Assembly (NCBI GenBank): GCA_037693485.1
Contig: CM075353.1
Span: 107,094,501-107,158,500, forward strand
DNA from: Kitagawia praeruptora
Taxonomy: Eukaryota; Streptophyta; Magnoliopsida; Apiales; Apiaceae
Direction of reading: 5' to 3'
Length of the DNA: 64,000 nucleotides
Positions 53,733 to 64,000 of the stretch are shown piece after piece (positions within the stretch are counted from its first letter, which is position 1; the number at the start of each line of letters is the position of its first letter). The position numbers and the translations under genes are program-made. Below the pieces are notes generated by a model. It had not been told where the DNA came from and did no database searches. It saw only the letters and a program-made list of their open reading frames with translations.

Positions 53733-54146
53733 GACTTTTTGCGTCTGTTACAAAAAGCAGACGCAAAAGATAAAACTTTTTGCGTTTGTTTTCCTATTTT
53801 ATGTGTCTGTTGTAGACAGATGCAAAAAAACTTTATACGTCTGTTACAAAAATCAGATGCAAAAGATAAACTTTTTGCGTTAGTTTTCCTGTTATATGCG
53901 ACTGTTGTAACAGATGCAAAAAACTTTATACGTCTGTTACAAAAACCAGACGCAAAAGATAAAACTTTTTGCATCAGTTTTCCAGTTATATGCGTCAGTT
54001 AATGACAGACGCAGTAGACTATATGCGTCTGTTTCCTAACAGACGCATAAACTTTCTAGCTGATACTACTCCGCCATACGCATCTGTTGTGAATAGCTGC
54101 ATATCACCCTTTTTGACAGACGCATAAAGCAGTTTTTGTACTAGTG
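53733..54146. mobile_element. CACTA transposon right terminus with subterminal tandem repeats
   Basis: It ends in CAGTTTTTGTACTAGTG (54130-54146), whose reverse complement CACTAGTACAAAAACTG is a CACTA-type terminus. The preceding 400 bp are packed with GCGTCTGTTA and its complement. Three tandem units begin at about 53742, 53838 and 53931 (periods 96 and 93 bp). ORFs here on both strands are by-products of the repeats. This TIR differs from the one at 2516, so it is a different CACTA family. Its left end was not found. The gene fragments at 14130-15290 and 52844-53455 may be cargo of this element. Confidence 0.7.
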
Positions 54147-54328
54147 GAGATTTTTTTGTGGGGGGTTGAACTAAGCTCAAGAGTGTTTACAAGAATCATC
54201 GCTAGTTCCTTGGAGGCTTGTGTCGCGTGTTCTCAGGAATCTCGTAGGTTTCTATTGCGAGACTTGTAACCGTGTTCTCAAGGTGCCTACGTACCCGTTT
54301 ATATAGAAAAAAAGTTCAAAGTTCAAAT
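54147..54328. other. Non-coding sequence beside the CACTA end
   Basis: The sequence directly after the TIR is GAG, a candidate 3-bp target duplication. No gene seen. Confidence 0.3.
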
Positions 54329-54775
54329 AGTTCTTTTTAGACTAGAAGTCTAGTTAGTCGGTAATATTCTAGGCTCCTAACTCGAGGAGAACTCCTTTTC
54401 ACCATATTCAACCACAAATAGGTGACCTAAATCGAGTAGAACTCAAGTTCTAGTCCGGCTATGAGTATCTTTACTAATTCTAGTTCTATTAGAAATATGC
54501 AAGGATCATCTATGTCCAATGAATACATTCCAACAAGGAGTTAACGTTCATAACTTGCTCCTAAAAAATTAAGAGACTTAATCATACTATAACTCTACTG
54601 ACATAAATATTTTTGCGTATAGGAACATGTTTCTCAAGATCCTGTCTTTCAGGATCCTGAACCTGTCCAAATCCATTTCACATGCTATTCAGCCCAATTG
54701 ATCATTATGGGCCACAATCATAACTCATACTCCTTAAACCCAATGGGCCTAAATCTCCCATGAAGATTTTGGGTA
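54329..54775. repeat. Diverged direct repeat, copy 1
   Basis: About 450 bp starting AGTTCTTTTTAGACTAGAAG, matching 56157-56610 with substitutions and small gaps throughout. The shared block CAACCACAAATAGGTGACC lies near 54409. It may be an old LTR or other dispersed repeat; no primer site or termini were found. Confidence 0.55.
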
Positions 54776-54929
54776 AAAAACTACCCCTGGTTCCTCGAAG
54801 TCATAGGATGTGAGAGTAACCTAAATAGCCTGATATTTGAAGGTCCAATCCCTTCAATGCTCCCATTTTTCTTCTAAATGAACCACAAAGGTCTTTATCT
54901 TCTTGCTTGATATATTCTTTTTGAGTGCT

Positions 54930-55290
54930 AAACGAATCAAGATAAGGGCACAAAGCGATTCTAATTGGGCGCTGAGTGAATCCTTGATAATGGCAGAAAG
55001 TGAAATATTTGGGAGCTGAGTGAACCTTAAGGATGCCAAGGGCACCAAGTGAATCCAAATAAGGATATAAAGTGAGCCTAATTGGACATTATGTGAACCT
55101 ATTCTGAGGGCACAAAACGAATCTAATAGGGCATTAGATGAATTTTTAAAAGGGCACAAGGTGAACCTTAGGGATGTCAAAGGAACCAAGTGAATCCAAA
55201 TAAGGGCATGAAGTTAATCTAATTGGGCGTTATGTGAACCTATCCTGAGGGCACAAAATGAATCCAAGAAGGCACTAGATGAATCCTCAA
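54930..55290. repeat. Imperfect 141-bp tandem repeat
   Basis: Two good units, starting AACCTTAAGGATGCC at 55023 and AACCTTAGGGATGTC at 55164, share ACCAAGTGAATCCAAATAAG, TATGTGAACCTAT and GGGCA(C/T)(A/T)A motifs. A third, more diverged unit lies upstream from about 54930. Minus-strand ORFs here follow the repeat and are not genes. Confidence 0.6.
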
Positions 55291-55681
55291 ATGAGCCCGA
55301 AATTAACCTTGAAAATCATAACTTAAATGTTCTACAGGTTACTTCCATCCATCTTGTAAGTTACTTTCCATTTAATTATCTTGTGCATGGTGCTTTCACA
55401 AAACTTTGGTTACTATCGAGATGCTTCAATTTCTGCGTTGCTAAGAAAACTATATAAATGAGATTATTGGTGCGAGCTAAACAGCTCACATGTACATAAT
55501 GCGTGTGAGCAAGTATAAATGATTATCTATATTATATTTGTTGTTGCCTTCTCAATTGGCACATGCATTAAGCATATATATTGTGTAAGCTGTAAACCTA
55601 TAGGACATGATAACATCCTAAGTATTAGTTCATATGAATTTCGTTTTGAAGGATCATGCAATATGCACATTAAAAGCTATA
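55291..55681. other. Non-coding sequence
   Basis: No gene, RNA or repeat recognised. An 80-aa plus-strand ORF at 55519-55761 runs into the MITE and shows no features of a real gene. Confidence 0.35.
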
Positions 55682-55964
55682 CTCCCTCCGTCCCGGCCAA
55701 TTCTTTACATTTGGTTTGGGCATGGAGACCAAGGATAGTGGGTGTAATATTGTTAAAATAAATGAAGTAGTGGGTGTAATAGTGATTTTATTGTTAAAAT
55801 AAGTGAAGTAGTGGATGTAATAGTGTAAAGTGTTGAAAAAGTAGAGTGAAGTAGTGGATGTAATAATGTATTTTATTGTTAAAAGTTACTATTTTTAGTA
55901 ATGTAAAGAATTAGTGGGACGGCCCAAAAAGGAAAGTGTAAAGAAATGGGAGGGACAGAGGGAG
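55682..55964. mobile_element. Stowaway MITE (Tc1/mariner)
   Basis: A 283-bp element with termini CTCCCTCCGTCCC and GGGACAGAGGGAG, the classic Stowaway TIR, and the TA duplication on both sides (55680-55681 and 55965-55966). Inside, a GTAGTGG(A/G)TGTAATA motif is repeated three to four times. No coding capacity. Confidence 0.92.
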
Positions 55965-56156
55965 TATTTATCTAAGCATGACAGAAAATAAAGATCTCAT
56001 CGATAAAAAATGTGCATAAGACATAGGGGAATTGGGTTACCCCCGAGCCATCAGATTTAATTTTGACATGAAGGCGTGAACCTCCTATAGCTTGTTGAAG
56101 CAGTTAGCTGAAAACTGCTTGTTTTGACTGAACCTGGAAGCTGTAAGCTATAAATA

Positions 56157-56610
56157 TAGTTCTTTTTAGACTAGAAGACTGGCAAGGTGGCAATATGCTA
56201 GATTCTTAATTCGTGGGGAACTCATTTTCTCCAGATTCAACCACAAATAGGTGACCTAAATCGAGTAGAACTCAAGTTCTAGTATGGCTATGAGTACCTT
56301 CACTAGTTTTAGTGCTATTAGACGTATAATCATCTGCGCCCAAGGAATTCATTCCAACAAGTAGTTGACGTTCATAACTTGTTCCTAAAGAATAGGAGAT
56401 TTAATCATACTATGAATCTATTCGCATACAAGAACTTATCTGAAAGAACCTGCACCTGACTCTGTTCTGTCGTCTTGAACCTGTCTAGATCCATTTCACA
56501 TGATAATTTGCTCAATTGATCATTATGGGCTTAATCATAGCTCATACTAGCCATATGGATTGGACTTGAAGTCCATGGACCTAAATTTAGCCTATGAAAA
56601 TTTTGGGTAC
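56157..56610. repeat. Diverged direct repeat, copy 2
   Basis: Partner of 54329-54775. Both copies end near TTTTGGGTA(C/A)AA. Confidence 0.55.
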
Positions 56611-57566
56611 AACACATTACAAGTTGGAACAAGTTAACTATTTATAGGCTATCAAGACATAAGTTATAAGGACCTCGAAAATTAAAAGTCTTAAGTTATT
56701 TAAGTTATACTATGTAATATAGAATATATAAAAGATTTTTATCCTCTGTACATATATGTTTGTGAGGGGTTTAATTCAAGAATAACTACATTTTGGGTTT
56801 GGTTTAAGATTAATATATGGGGTAGGCCTTTGAATGAATCAAAATTTAATCCCATCCGATTCAAGACTCTACAATTGGATATGAATTTTTATAAAAAAAA
56901 ATATGGTTTGATTAAAATCCAATCTGATTAACACGGATATAAATTTTAAATGATGTGATCTGTTAAGAACTCGATTCGAATAAATATAATTATATAATTA
57001 TATATTTTATTACATATATTAATATAAATGTATATATAATTGTAGAAATAATATATAGTAATTTTTAAATTTCAAGACCCTTTTATAGAATTTTATACTA
57101 TCTTAAAAAAAAGTGTTTTTGTGAATCTATTTGAAAGAGAAAGAATATCAAATATTTATTAAAAATCTTAGATTTCCATATTCTAATGAAATTAAAAACA
57201 ATACATTATCATTCGAATTGTGACATTCATAATTAATTTTTTTTCATATTAACTCCATATTAGCATAACTTACGTTTAAATGTAAGCTAAATATAGAATT
57301 CAAATTTAATCATACTAGCTTATAATCTGTCCAAATCACGAGTTATTTTTAAATATTTTAAAAATTATATGATTAAACAAAATAGAGTATAATAATTTAT
57401 TATGGATATAATTTAACTTTATAATATTAATTAATAAAATTATTAGTAATAATAATAGTTATTCAATAAATGTCATGTGTTATTTAAAACTAATAATATA
57501 AAATCTTAATTTAAATTTGTTGTTGACGGGATTCGAAGCTTAGATCTTTAGGATACCTTAAACCAT
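56611..57566. other. Very AT-rich non-coding sequence
   Basis: Low-complexity A+T-rich sequence, densest at 56980-57500. Nothing recognised. Confidence 0.4.
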
Positions 57567-58340
57567 GATAACGAAAACACTGATCTTTTACGAAAAGAGG
57601 CTGATATCATTAAACAGTTGGATAAAGCTTTACCAGAGGAGGAGGATTTTCTCCTGCAAAAATCTTGAGTAAAATGGCTTACGGTTGGAGATGGAAACTC
57701 GAGTTTCTTCTTCAATCAAATAAAGGCAAACTGGAATAGCAATAAACTTCTGGCTATTGAGAACTCGAATGGTGATATTGTTACGGGTCACAAGCAGATT
57801 TCCAAATTTGCAGTGGATTTTTTTGCAGGTAATTTGGGGACAAAACAGGCTCTTCCTACTTTCGATTTTAATAGCATCACTTGCGCATCGATCTCTCCTT
57901 CTCAAGCTTCTTTGTTAGAGGCACCTGTCACAAAAGAGCTAGTCATAGCTACTCTAAAAAGAATGAAGAAAAATAAGGCCCCTGGCCCGGACGGTTTTAC
58001 GGTTGAATTTTTCATTTCTACTTGGGAGATTGTTGGAGATACATTTTGTAAAGCTGTGCAACATTTCTTTGCAACATCTACTATGTACAAGGCTGTCAAT
58101 GCAACGAGCATTGCTCTTATCCCTAAGGTTCCGACTCCTTCAGTTATGAATGAATTTCGGCCTATCTCTTTATGCTCCATCCTTTATAAATGCATTGCTA
58201 AAATCTTGGCAACTCGATTAAAAGCTGTGATGCCTAGTCTTATTGATATCTCTCAATCAGCCTTCATCCCGGGTCGCAGTATTTCAGACAATGTTCTTAT
58301 GGCACAAGAGCTTTTCAGAGGATACAAGCGTGATTCTGGC
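57567..58340 (+). pseudogene. L1-type LINE reverse transcriptase fragment
   Basis: About 258 codons of LINE ORF2 in one frame, with a single TGA at 57666-57668 where plant LINEs usually have Arg (S-R-V-K-W); CGA to TGA is a typical methylated-C change. It has the region before RT (KWLTVGDGNSSFFFNQIK) and early RT motifs KNKAPGPDGF, EFRPISLCSILYKCIAKILATRL and QSAFIPGRSISDN. The fragment ends before the catalytic (F/Y)ADD block because gypsy element E inserted at 58341. The 5' part of ORF2 and ORF1 are missing. Confidence 0.88.
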
Positions 58341-61300
58341 TGTAAGAACCCCAAATTTTTGGTAGAATTAAAACTTTTATTATATATTGATAAAAGAAGG
58401 AACAGTGATTCCGATTACGATGTAACAGCGATTCTAATGAACGAATATTTAATGGATTTGGAGTGAATGTTTCTATGCCATGAAGGATGCTATTGGTTGA
58501 CAGCATAGATTAGAATAATCTATCTACTAGGAAAATAAGATATGGCAATTCCAAATGGGAGAGTTATTCTCATGTCATCCAGATCGATATCTGTTTTTAG
58601 TCCAGTGGTTCCGTGAAAAGGGTTAAGGAACGCCCGAAAGAGAGCAAGGACATTTTTATAAATATAAGGAATAAAAAGAGAATAAGCAATGAATAGTGTT
58701 TTTGGTGGAAATAAGAATATTATTAGACGACGTCATATAGAAGTATTCAGAACGGATTTCTGAGTTCGTATTCATGATCCAGGGGCGAGATAAGTGTATG
58801 TAAACGATATCGGATTCAGAAAATTAGCACTTTTATTTTCTCCGAAATTTACTTGGACACTGGAAGACTTAGGGATTTATAAAAGGATTTAAGGAATTTA
58901 AATTCAAGAACTATAAAGGAGGATTGAGAATAGTAGTATGTATATTAAGAAGGTTTCCGGTAAAACCCCAATTAGAAATCATTGAGATATTCCTCCAAAC
59001 GATCAATCAAATTGAGCAATAACCGGACAAAAGAGAAGCAGTGATCAAGATACATGCATGTGCTAGTGGGAAATATCTAGTAACCATGTGGTTACAAGAG
59101 TAACTAGAATACTTAGAGAACAAACCAAGTCCTTAGCTTAATCTCATCATCTTATCTTAAACAACAAGCATGCTAGTGGAAGATGATGCATGCAATGACC
59201 CAAGCACTTTATTAAAGTAACTTTATAGCCTAGATATTATCTTGATACATCAATAATGCAAAGTAGATGAGATTAGATCAAGAAACAAAGCAAAGAAACC
59301 CCATTCTCTCCATTTCTATCAAACTGCCCAGCAGAGCACTCTTAGAGAAGAAAATTCATATCTCCATTTCTATCCATGATAAAATCATCAAATTTTAACC
59401 AAAGCCTCTGCACTCCATGGAAAATATTCGCTCATAATTTCATGGCATTCTAATGAGTGTAGCCTAGTCAAAACTCCTCTCCAAGATGGATAACCGAGTT
59501 GCCCAGAATCCTTGACAGCTTCTGTGACGATTTTCAAACGGACGTATCTCCTTCGTTTCTCAATGGAATTTAGTGTTCTTTATCTTGTTGGAAAGCTGTT
59601 AAGATGCTCTACAACTCTCCTTTAGAAACCTCGTCCAGAAAACCTCGGTAAGGCCCTCGTTTTGCATGATCTTTGAGTTGGGTTATAGAAACTCCGAAAA
59701 TCTCTAAGTATATCCTTGATGTTTCTTGTTAGATTAAGCTTGGTTAAGGTTGTACAAGGATTATTCAAGGCTTAGTAAGATCTTACACACATCAAGGAAG
59801 GTATGGAACTCATGAAACCCTAGCTCTTAGTTTAAGTTTTGATGATTATTGGATGATTTTGAGATTAGTTATGAAATGTTGTATTTATAAGCATGATTAT
59901 GTAATTAGCTTTATTGATCTAAGAGATATAATGAATATGATGGGGAAGTATGATATTTCTGGACTTGTTGAGAATTATAACATGAGTATAAGTTGTACGG
60001 ATGCCCGGTGTGGCTTGGATTTGATGTTAAGAATTTTGGAACGTTCGATTTATAGCCGTTGTAATGCCCAATTTTCGTTAAACCTTAAACACCGAACATA
60101 ACAGTTAGTATTAGTCACTGACATTGAAAAGTACATGACATACCCTTGTAGATCTCGAGTCATAGATCGTTTTGGCACAAATATCGAAGCATTTGGACTT
60201 ACGGTTTAGGAGATATGATTAAATTACTAAAAGTGGTTCGGAACCGTAAGTGCGAGTTCGTAACTGAAATGGAATCCCCTTAACCTAGCCAATTCAGTGA
60301 TGAATCTTGGTAATTAAATATTAGAGATAAAAAGGAAGGTGTGGGAGAAAACCTCATGTCAAACAGATCGTTTTCTGATTTTATAAAAATGTTCGAATCG
60401 AGGTTAAACGCGAACGAACCCCTTAAAAGTGTGACTTTGGTTATAACTTAGAAAACGGGCGATAAAACTCATGGTACAATCTTGATTCGTAAGTGATCGA
60501 CCTTAGTACTTACACTACTAAGTATATACCAAGAGTAAGTATGATGACGTGACTTAGTAGCGGACAAGTATCGGGTCATAGTGATAATAAAGAGAGTTGT
60601 ACTAAAAGGTGTTTAACGAGATAACGTGACCACGTGTTTCGACTTAAGTTAAGTGTATACTTAGCTTTTAAAAAGTGTTAAGTGATTGACCTCGGTTATT
60701 GTGACTATTTATAGATCACCGGATTGACACGAGGCACACTACCCCTACAGGATTGCCAGGCAAGTCTTCAAAACTTTGAAGCTGTTGTTGTGATAATATA
60801 TATATGATTCTGTTTACATATGCCATAGCATGCATGCTTGTTTTCAAAGTATATTGGAATACTTGTTCCCTGAATTGATATTGGCCTATAGACTAGATAT
60901 GAATTATCAGTTATAAGCCGGATTGTTGCGTTAAGACCCTTAGTAACGGGCGTATGATATTCATTCTTTAAATATAGATCGGGAGTCGGTATTTTGAGAT
61001 ATAGAGATAGTCGTGGAAACCCGGAGGGATTCCAGCGACAAATTAGTATTCATTTGGAGGATTGTTATTTATGAACATTATTTATATTTCCGTAAAGTAT
61101 TAATTACTTGGAAATTATTCGAGGAATGTTATTTAAACATTATCTCAATCGAGAAATACTATATGAATATTATTTTGAACATTCATTCGAGTTTATTTAT
61201 TTACTGAATATTATTTTAATATTCATTTGAGCTTCAATTATTTAAATGAATATTAGTTTCGAACATTCGTTTAGAGTTCGCTTATTTAATGAATAATTAC

Positions 61301-63201
61301 TTTGATAGTCCTTGGACGTTTTATTTATTTATTTATTATTAAATGAATATTACTTTCGAATATTCATTTAAGGTTTTATGTACTTGAGGAATAGTATTTT
61401 TAAATATTCATTGGAAGTTCTCTTTACTTAGGGAATATTATTTCGAATATTCCTTTAAAGTTTTGATTACTAAATGAATATTATTTCGATATTCATTTGG
61501 AATATTATTTATTAAATGAATATTATTTTCAAATATTCATTTAAGAGTTGATTTATCTATGGAGTATTATTTCAAATATTATTTGAGTTGTTTATTTAAT
61601 AAAAATCATTTTGGATATTCATTTGAGTAATTATGTATTTAAAGAACATTATTTTATTAATCCGTTTAAGAAGAGATTTATTTGGTAAATAATTCTATAT
61701 ATTCATTCGAGGATTACTTACGAGCAATATTATGATTTAATAATATTCCTTAATTATTATTGATTTAATAAATATTCATGGAATATTTATTTAAATTCTC
61801 TTAAATTCTTTTTACAATGATTTGTATTATTCAAATATTATATTTCAACTTCAGATATGATGTAAAATATTTTGGAGTATTTTATGACCATTTTATCAAG
61901 GAGAGGTTCCCCAAACTTTAATTTCATTTAAATCTATCTTATAAGAAGATTTAAATACTCGCTCAACTTCCAAAAACATATAAGGGAACCTCACTTGAAA
62001 GCTGTTATTTATTTGACTACCCGGTCATATTCTTGCTAAACTATCTGTCACTCACATCTTGATTCTTTTAAACATCGATATGAATCTTTTGGTTACCTCC
62101 TCAACGCTCGAGGGGTAAGATTGATGGAACAAGTTTATATCCATTAACAAGCATCAGCTTGGGAAATATTGGTGAAATTTTCCTTTCCAATTAGATACGA
62201 CTACTTCGTGGAGTCCTATCAACAAGTACTATACTTGGGGAAAGGGGGACGAACTTTATGTTTCAGAGTTATGGATGTTATTCGAACTAGGAGACGCGTA
62301 AGTGGTCGAGTGGCGCCGACCCAGCAATGGCCCAACCGTTGGCCGGGGGGTTCCAGAGGGCGGGCGATCCGTCGGTACTTCCTTCTACATGTAGAGAACA
62401 AATGATGGGGAGCATGACATGCGACTGATCATCGTAAATGTTGTGGCTCCTGGCGCGGCAATTCTCCCGTATTAGTTCATCTTTCAATATTGGAAATTTT
62501 CTGCAACACTATTTGTGTCGGCAGGGTTGAAAAGTGTTTAAAACTGGAATTGCAATATTTTTCCTGCAAGTTCCTCTTTCATGAAAATGATGCTATCTTG
62601 CTTATCTTTGGCATAACAGATATTTCCACAGAGAATATAATTTGAGTTACCTGGTAACTTCATCTTTTATACCATCCTGGCATTATGTTCGTTAATGCAT
62701 GACATATGGTTTCAAAGATACGTTTGAACTGTTATATATTATATTTCAGTTACATATTATCTTTGGTGGGCTATTGCTCACCCTTGCTTTATTTATTATA
62801 TCACAACAACAGTTAAGTCAGATGGCCGTACAAGGTGCACTTGGTATGAGCAGGTGACCGTCACCAGAGGATATTACTGGAGGTCCTAGCTGCCATTGCT
62901 GAGGAGAAGCTATTGGTAGGCTAGTTGTTAGATTTGTATAATAAAGGTATTTATTATATGACACATACAAATGGATGGCAAAGAGCACGTAAAGTTATAT
63001 TGTAATTCTTTGGGTTGTAAGAACTCAATCTTGCGATTAATAAAATTTGGTAGTTACTCTGATTTCATCTCTGGGACTATAACGGGTGTGTTGTGTTGTT
63101 GTTTTGGGTCACAAGGTTGTAATTTCATTTATATTGGTTTTGTGGATGGGAATTGAGACCGTAACGACCAGATCCTTGACCCCGGATCTGGGGCTGTTAC
63201 A
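58341..63201 (+). repeat. Element E 5' LTR (4.86 kb)
   Basis: Starts TGTAAGAACCCCAAA, interrupting the LINE frame, and ends GGGGCTGTTACA four bases before a TGGTATCAGAG primer site. There is no convincing ORF inside; ORFs at 59853, 61013, 62169 and 62971 show no domain. Notable content is an AT-rich array of inverted repeats at 61045-61790 and a short GC-rich patch at 62290-62380. The 3' LTR is not in the window, so length is judged from termini alone. Confidence 0.7.
61045..61790. repeat. AT-rich palindromic array in the E LTR
   Basis: Roughly a dozen degenerate units of about 60 bp, each with a pattern like AATGAATATTATTTCGAATATTCATTT, in which GAATATT and AATATTC can pair. Spacing varies. 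Small ORFs here are by-products. Confidence 0.6.
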
Positions 63202-63205
63202 GAAA

Positions 63206-63216
63206 TGGTATCAGAG
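63206..63216 (+). other. Element E primer-binding site
   Basis: TGGTATCAGAG, four bases after the LTR end. It matches the tRNA-iMet type for 11 bases and then diverges (AGAGC). Confidence 0.65.
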
Positions 63217-64000
63217 AGAGCGTTATATATCCCAGAGATGACGCGACGTTAAAACAATAAATTCATTAATATAATAAGAACTCTTTCCAAGTTCATAGTC
63301 GGAATACTTAATGTAGTACTGACATATAAAACCCTTATGGGAACTCTTAAGTATCATGGTAGTAACTTAGCTCGTTCTCGTGTCGACTTGTAAGGCGGTA
63401 GACCTTGAGGCGTACGAGCAGCAGCACGGTGATGCTTTATTATATGCTGGTGATCGGCTTGTTGATTCGATGGAATGCCCTACTGAGGACCCGGAAGAGG
63501 TTCCAGCAGAGGAGGAGAATCCTGTTAAAGACAGGAAAGTTTACCCTCGAGGATATGAGAGCTGCAGCCAGAGAGACAGTAAGAGTTAAGATTGTAGTGC
63601 TGAGAAGTGAGCATAAAGAACTGAGATATTATTAAAGAGGATTAAAAAGACATATTGGATTCAGAACCGGACTGTCGGATGAATGCCAGCAAATAAGACG
63701 AATTGGAAGGATCACTTGAGGTCTTATATGGAGATAGATAAAGATCCTTAGAGACCTTCAGGCTAATGAGGAAAGAGTTAGAATGGTATATGATTATCAA
63801 GGACATCGAGAAAGGATGGGGAGCGGAGTCTCCAAGAGCAGTTAATATAAAGGTGATAAGTGTCATACCATTTGATAAATGGGTTAAGTGTGAATATTGT
63901 CAATGATAATTTGCCATGAGAAGGCAGATTTCATAGGTTAAAAGTTAATGAAACCAAATTGAAATTGATGAGGTGGTTTTCTTCAGTGAGATGTCCATTT
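63217..64000 (+). other. Element E leader and start of internal region
   Basis: No gag motif can be recognised. Overlapping ORFs of 69 codons (63380-63589) and 76 codons (63405-63635) are open; the first is acidic (ECPTEDPEEVPAEEE). They may be a frameshifted gag start, but this is not supported by any domain. Confidence 0.3.

Larger units (their letters stand above)
58341..64000 (+). mobile_element. Element E: Ty3-gypsy-like LTR retrotransposon, 5' part only
   Basis: Inserted into the LINE at 58341. A 4.86-kb 5' LTR is followed by a tRNA-iMet-type primer site and the start of the internal region, which leaves the window. The short terminal inverted repeat TGTAA...TTACA supports the LTR limits. 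The long LTR and primer suggest a chromovirus (Del/Tekay-like) gypsy element, but no polymerase domain is in view, so the lineage is uncertain. The expected target duplication is CTGGC (58336-58340). Confidence 0.7.

Noticed and set aside
53675..54002. Overlapping repetitive ORFs on both strands (CNRRIKFF / LLQKSDAKDK repeats)
   Set aside because: They simply read through the CACTA subterminal tandem repeats.
62169..62487. Overlapping ORFs on both strands in a GC-rich patch of the E LTR
   Set aside because: Short, no recognisable domain, inside an LTR; GC-rich sequence has fewer stops by chance.

Overview
The window is nuclear DNA from a repeat-rich flowering plant, most likely a eudicot. 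The evidence is nested plant Ty1-copia elements with tRNA-iMet primer sites, an Athila-type Ty3-gypsy element with a tRNA-Asp primer site, CACTA ends, Stowaway and Tourist-like MITEs, an L1-type LINE, and fragments of plant genes with plant-style introns. The species cannot be read from the sequence. I find no intact host gene, tRNA, rRNA or CRISPR array.

Element names A to E are mine. Bases 1-6125: host background with a two-exon DDT-domain fragment (593-895), a CACTA terminus ending at 2516, and unrecognised exon-like pieces. Bases 6126-14129: element D, an Athila-like gypsy element on the minus strand (TSD GTGAA) that split a host exon and lacks RT, RNase H and integrase. Bases 14130-15290: the other half of that exon, then a GH3 beta-glucosidase exon. 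Bases 15291-52838: a three-level nest of Sirevirus-like copia elements. A (minus, TSD CATAT) is interrupted inside its third ORF by B (minus, 16567-41592, TSD GTATC). B is interrupted inside pol by C (plus, 22843-36004, TSD GAGTT). A's right LTR also carries a 346-bp MITE. Bases 52839-54146: more captured exon-like sequence, ending in CACTA subterminal repeats and a TIR. Bases 54147-57566: diverged repeats and a Stowaway MITE. Bases 57567-58340: an L1-type LINE fragment cut by E, a gypsy element whose 4.86-kb 5' LTR fills 58341-63201 and whose internal region runs off the window.

C is nearly pristine: its LTRs differ at about 1 of 499 positions, and gag and pol are open. A and C each carry a large third ORF (env-like or ORF3) after pol, with a small ORF diverging from it on the opposite strand. 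C also has a further ORF of unknown type. B has full-length gag and pol apart from the C insertion, but no third ORF. A has five in-frame stop codons.

Most worth a second look: a hairpin near the inner end of the LTR in A, B and C whose stem bases change in compensating pairs; the divergent ORF cassette in A and C; a 16-copy TGACAGT array just upstream of a TATA-like box in the B LTR; and the mosaic of unrelated gene fragments in the host background, which suggests a gene-capturing CACTA element. All counts were made by eye.
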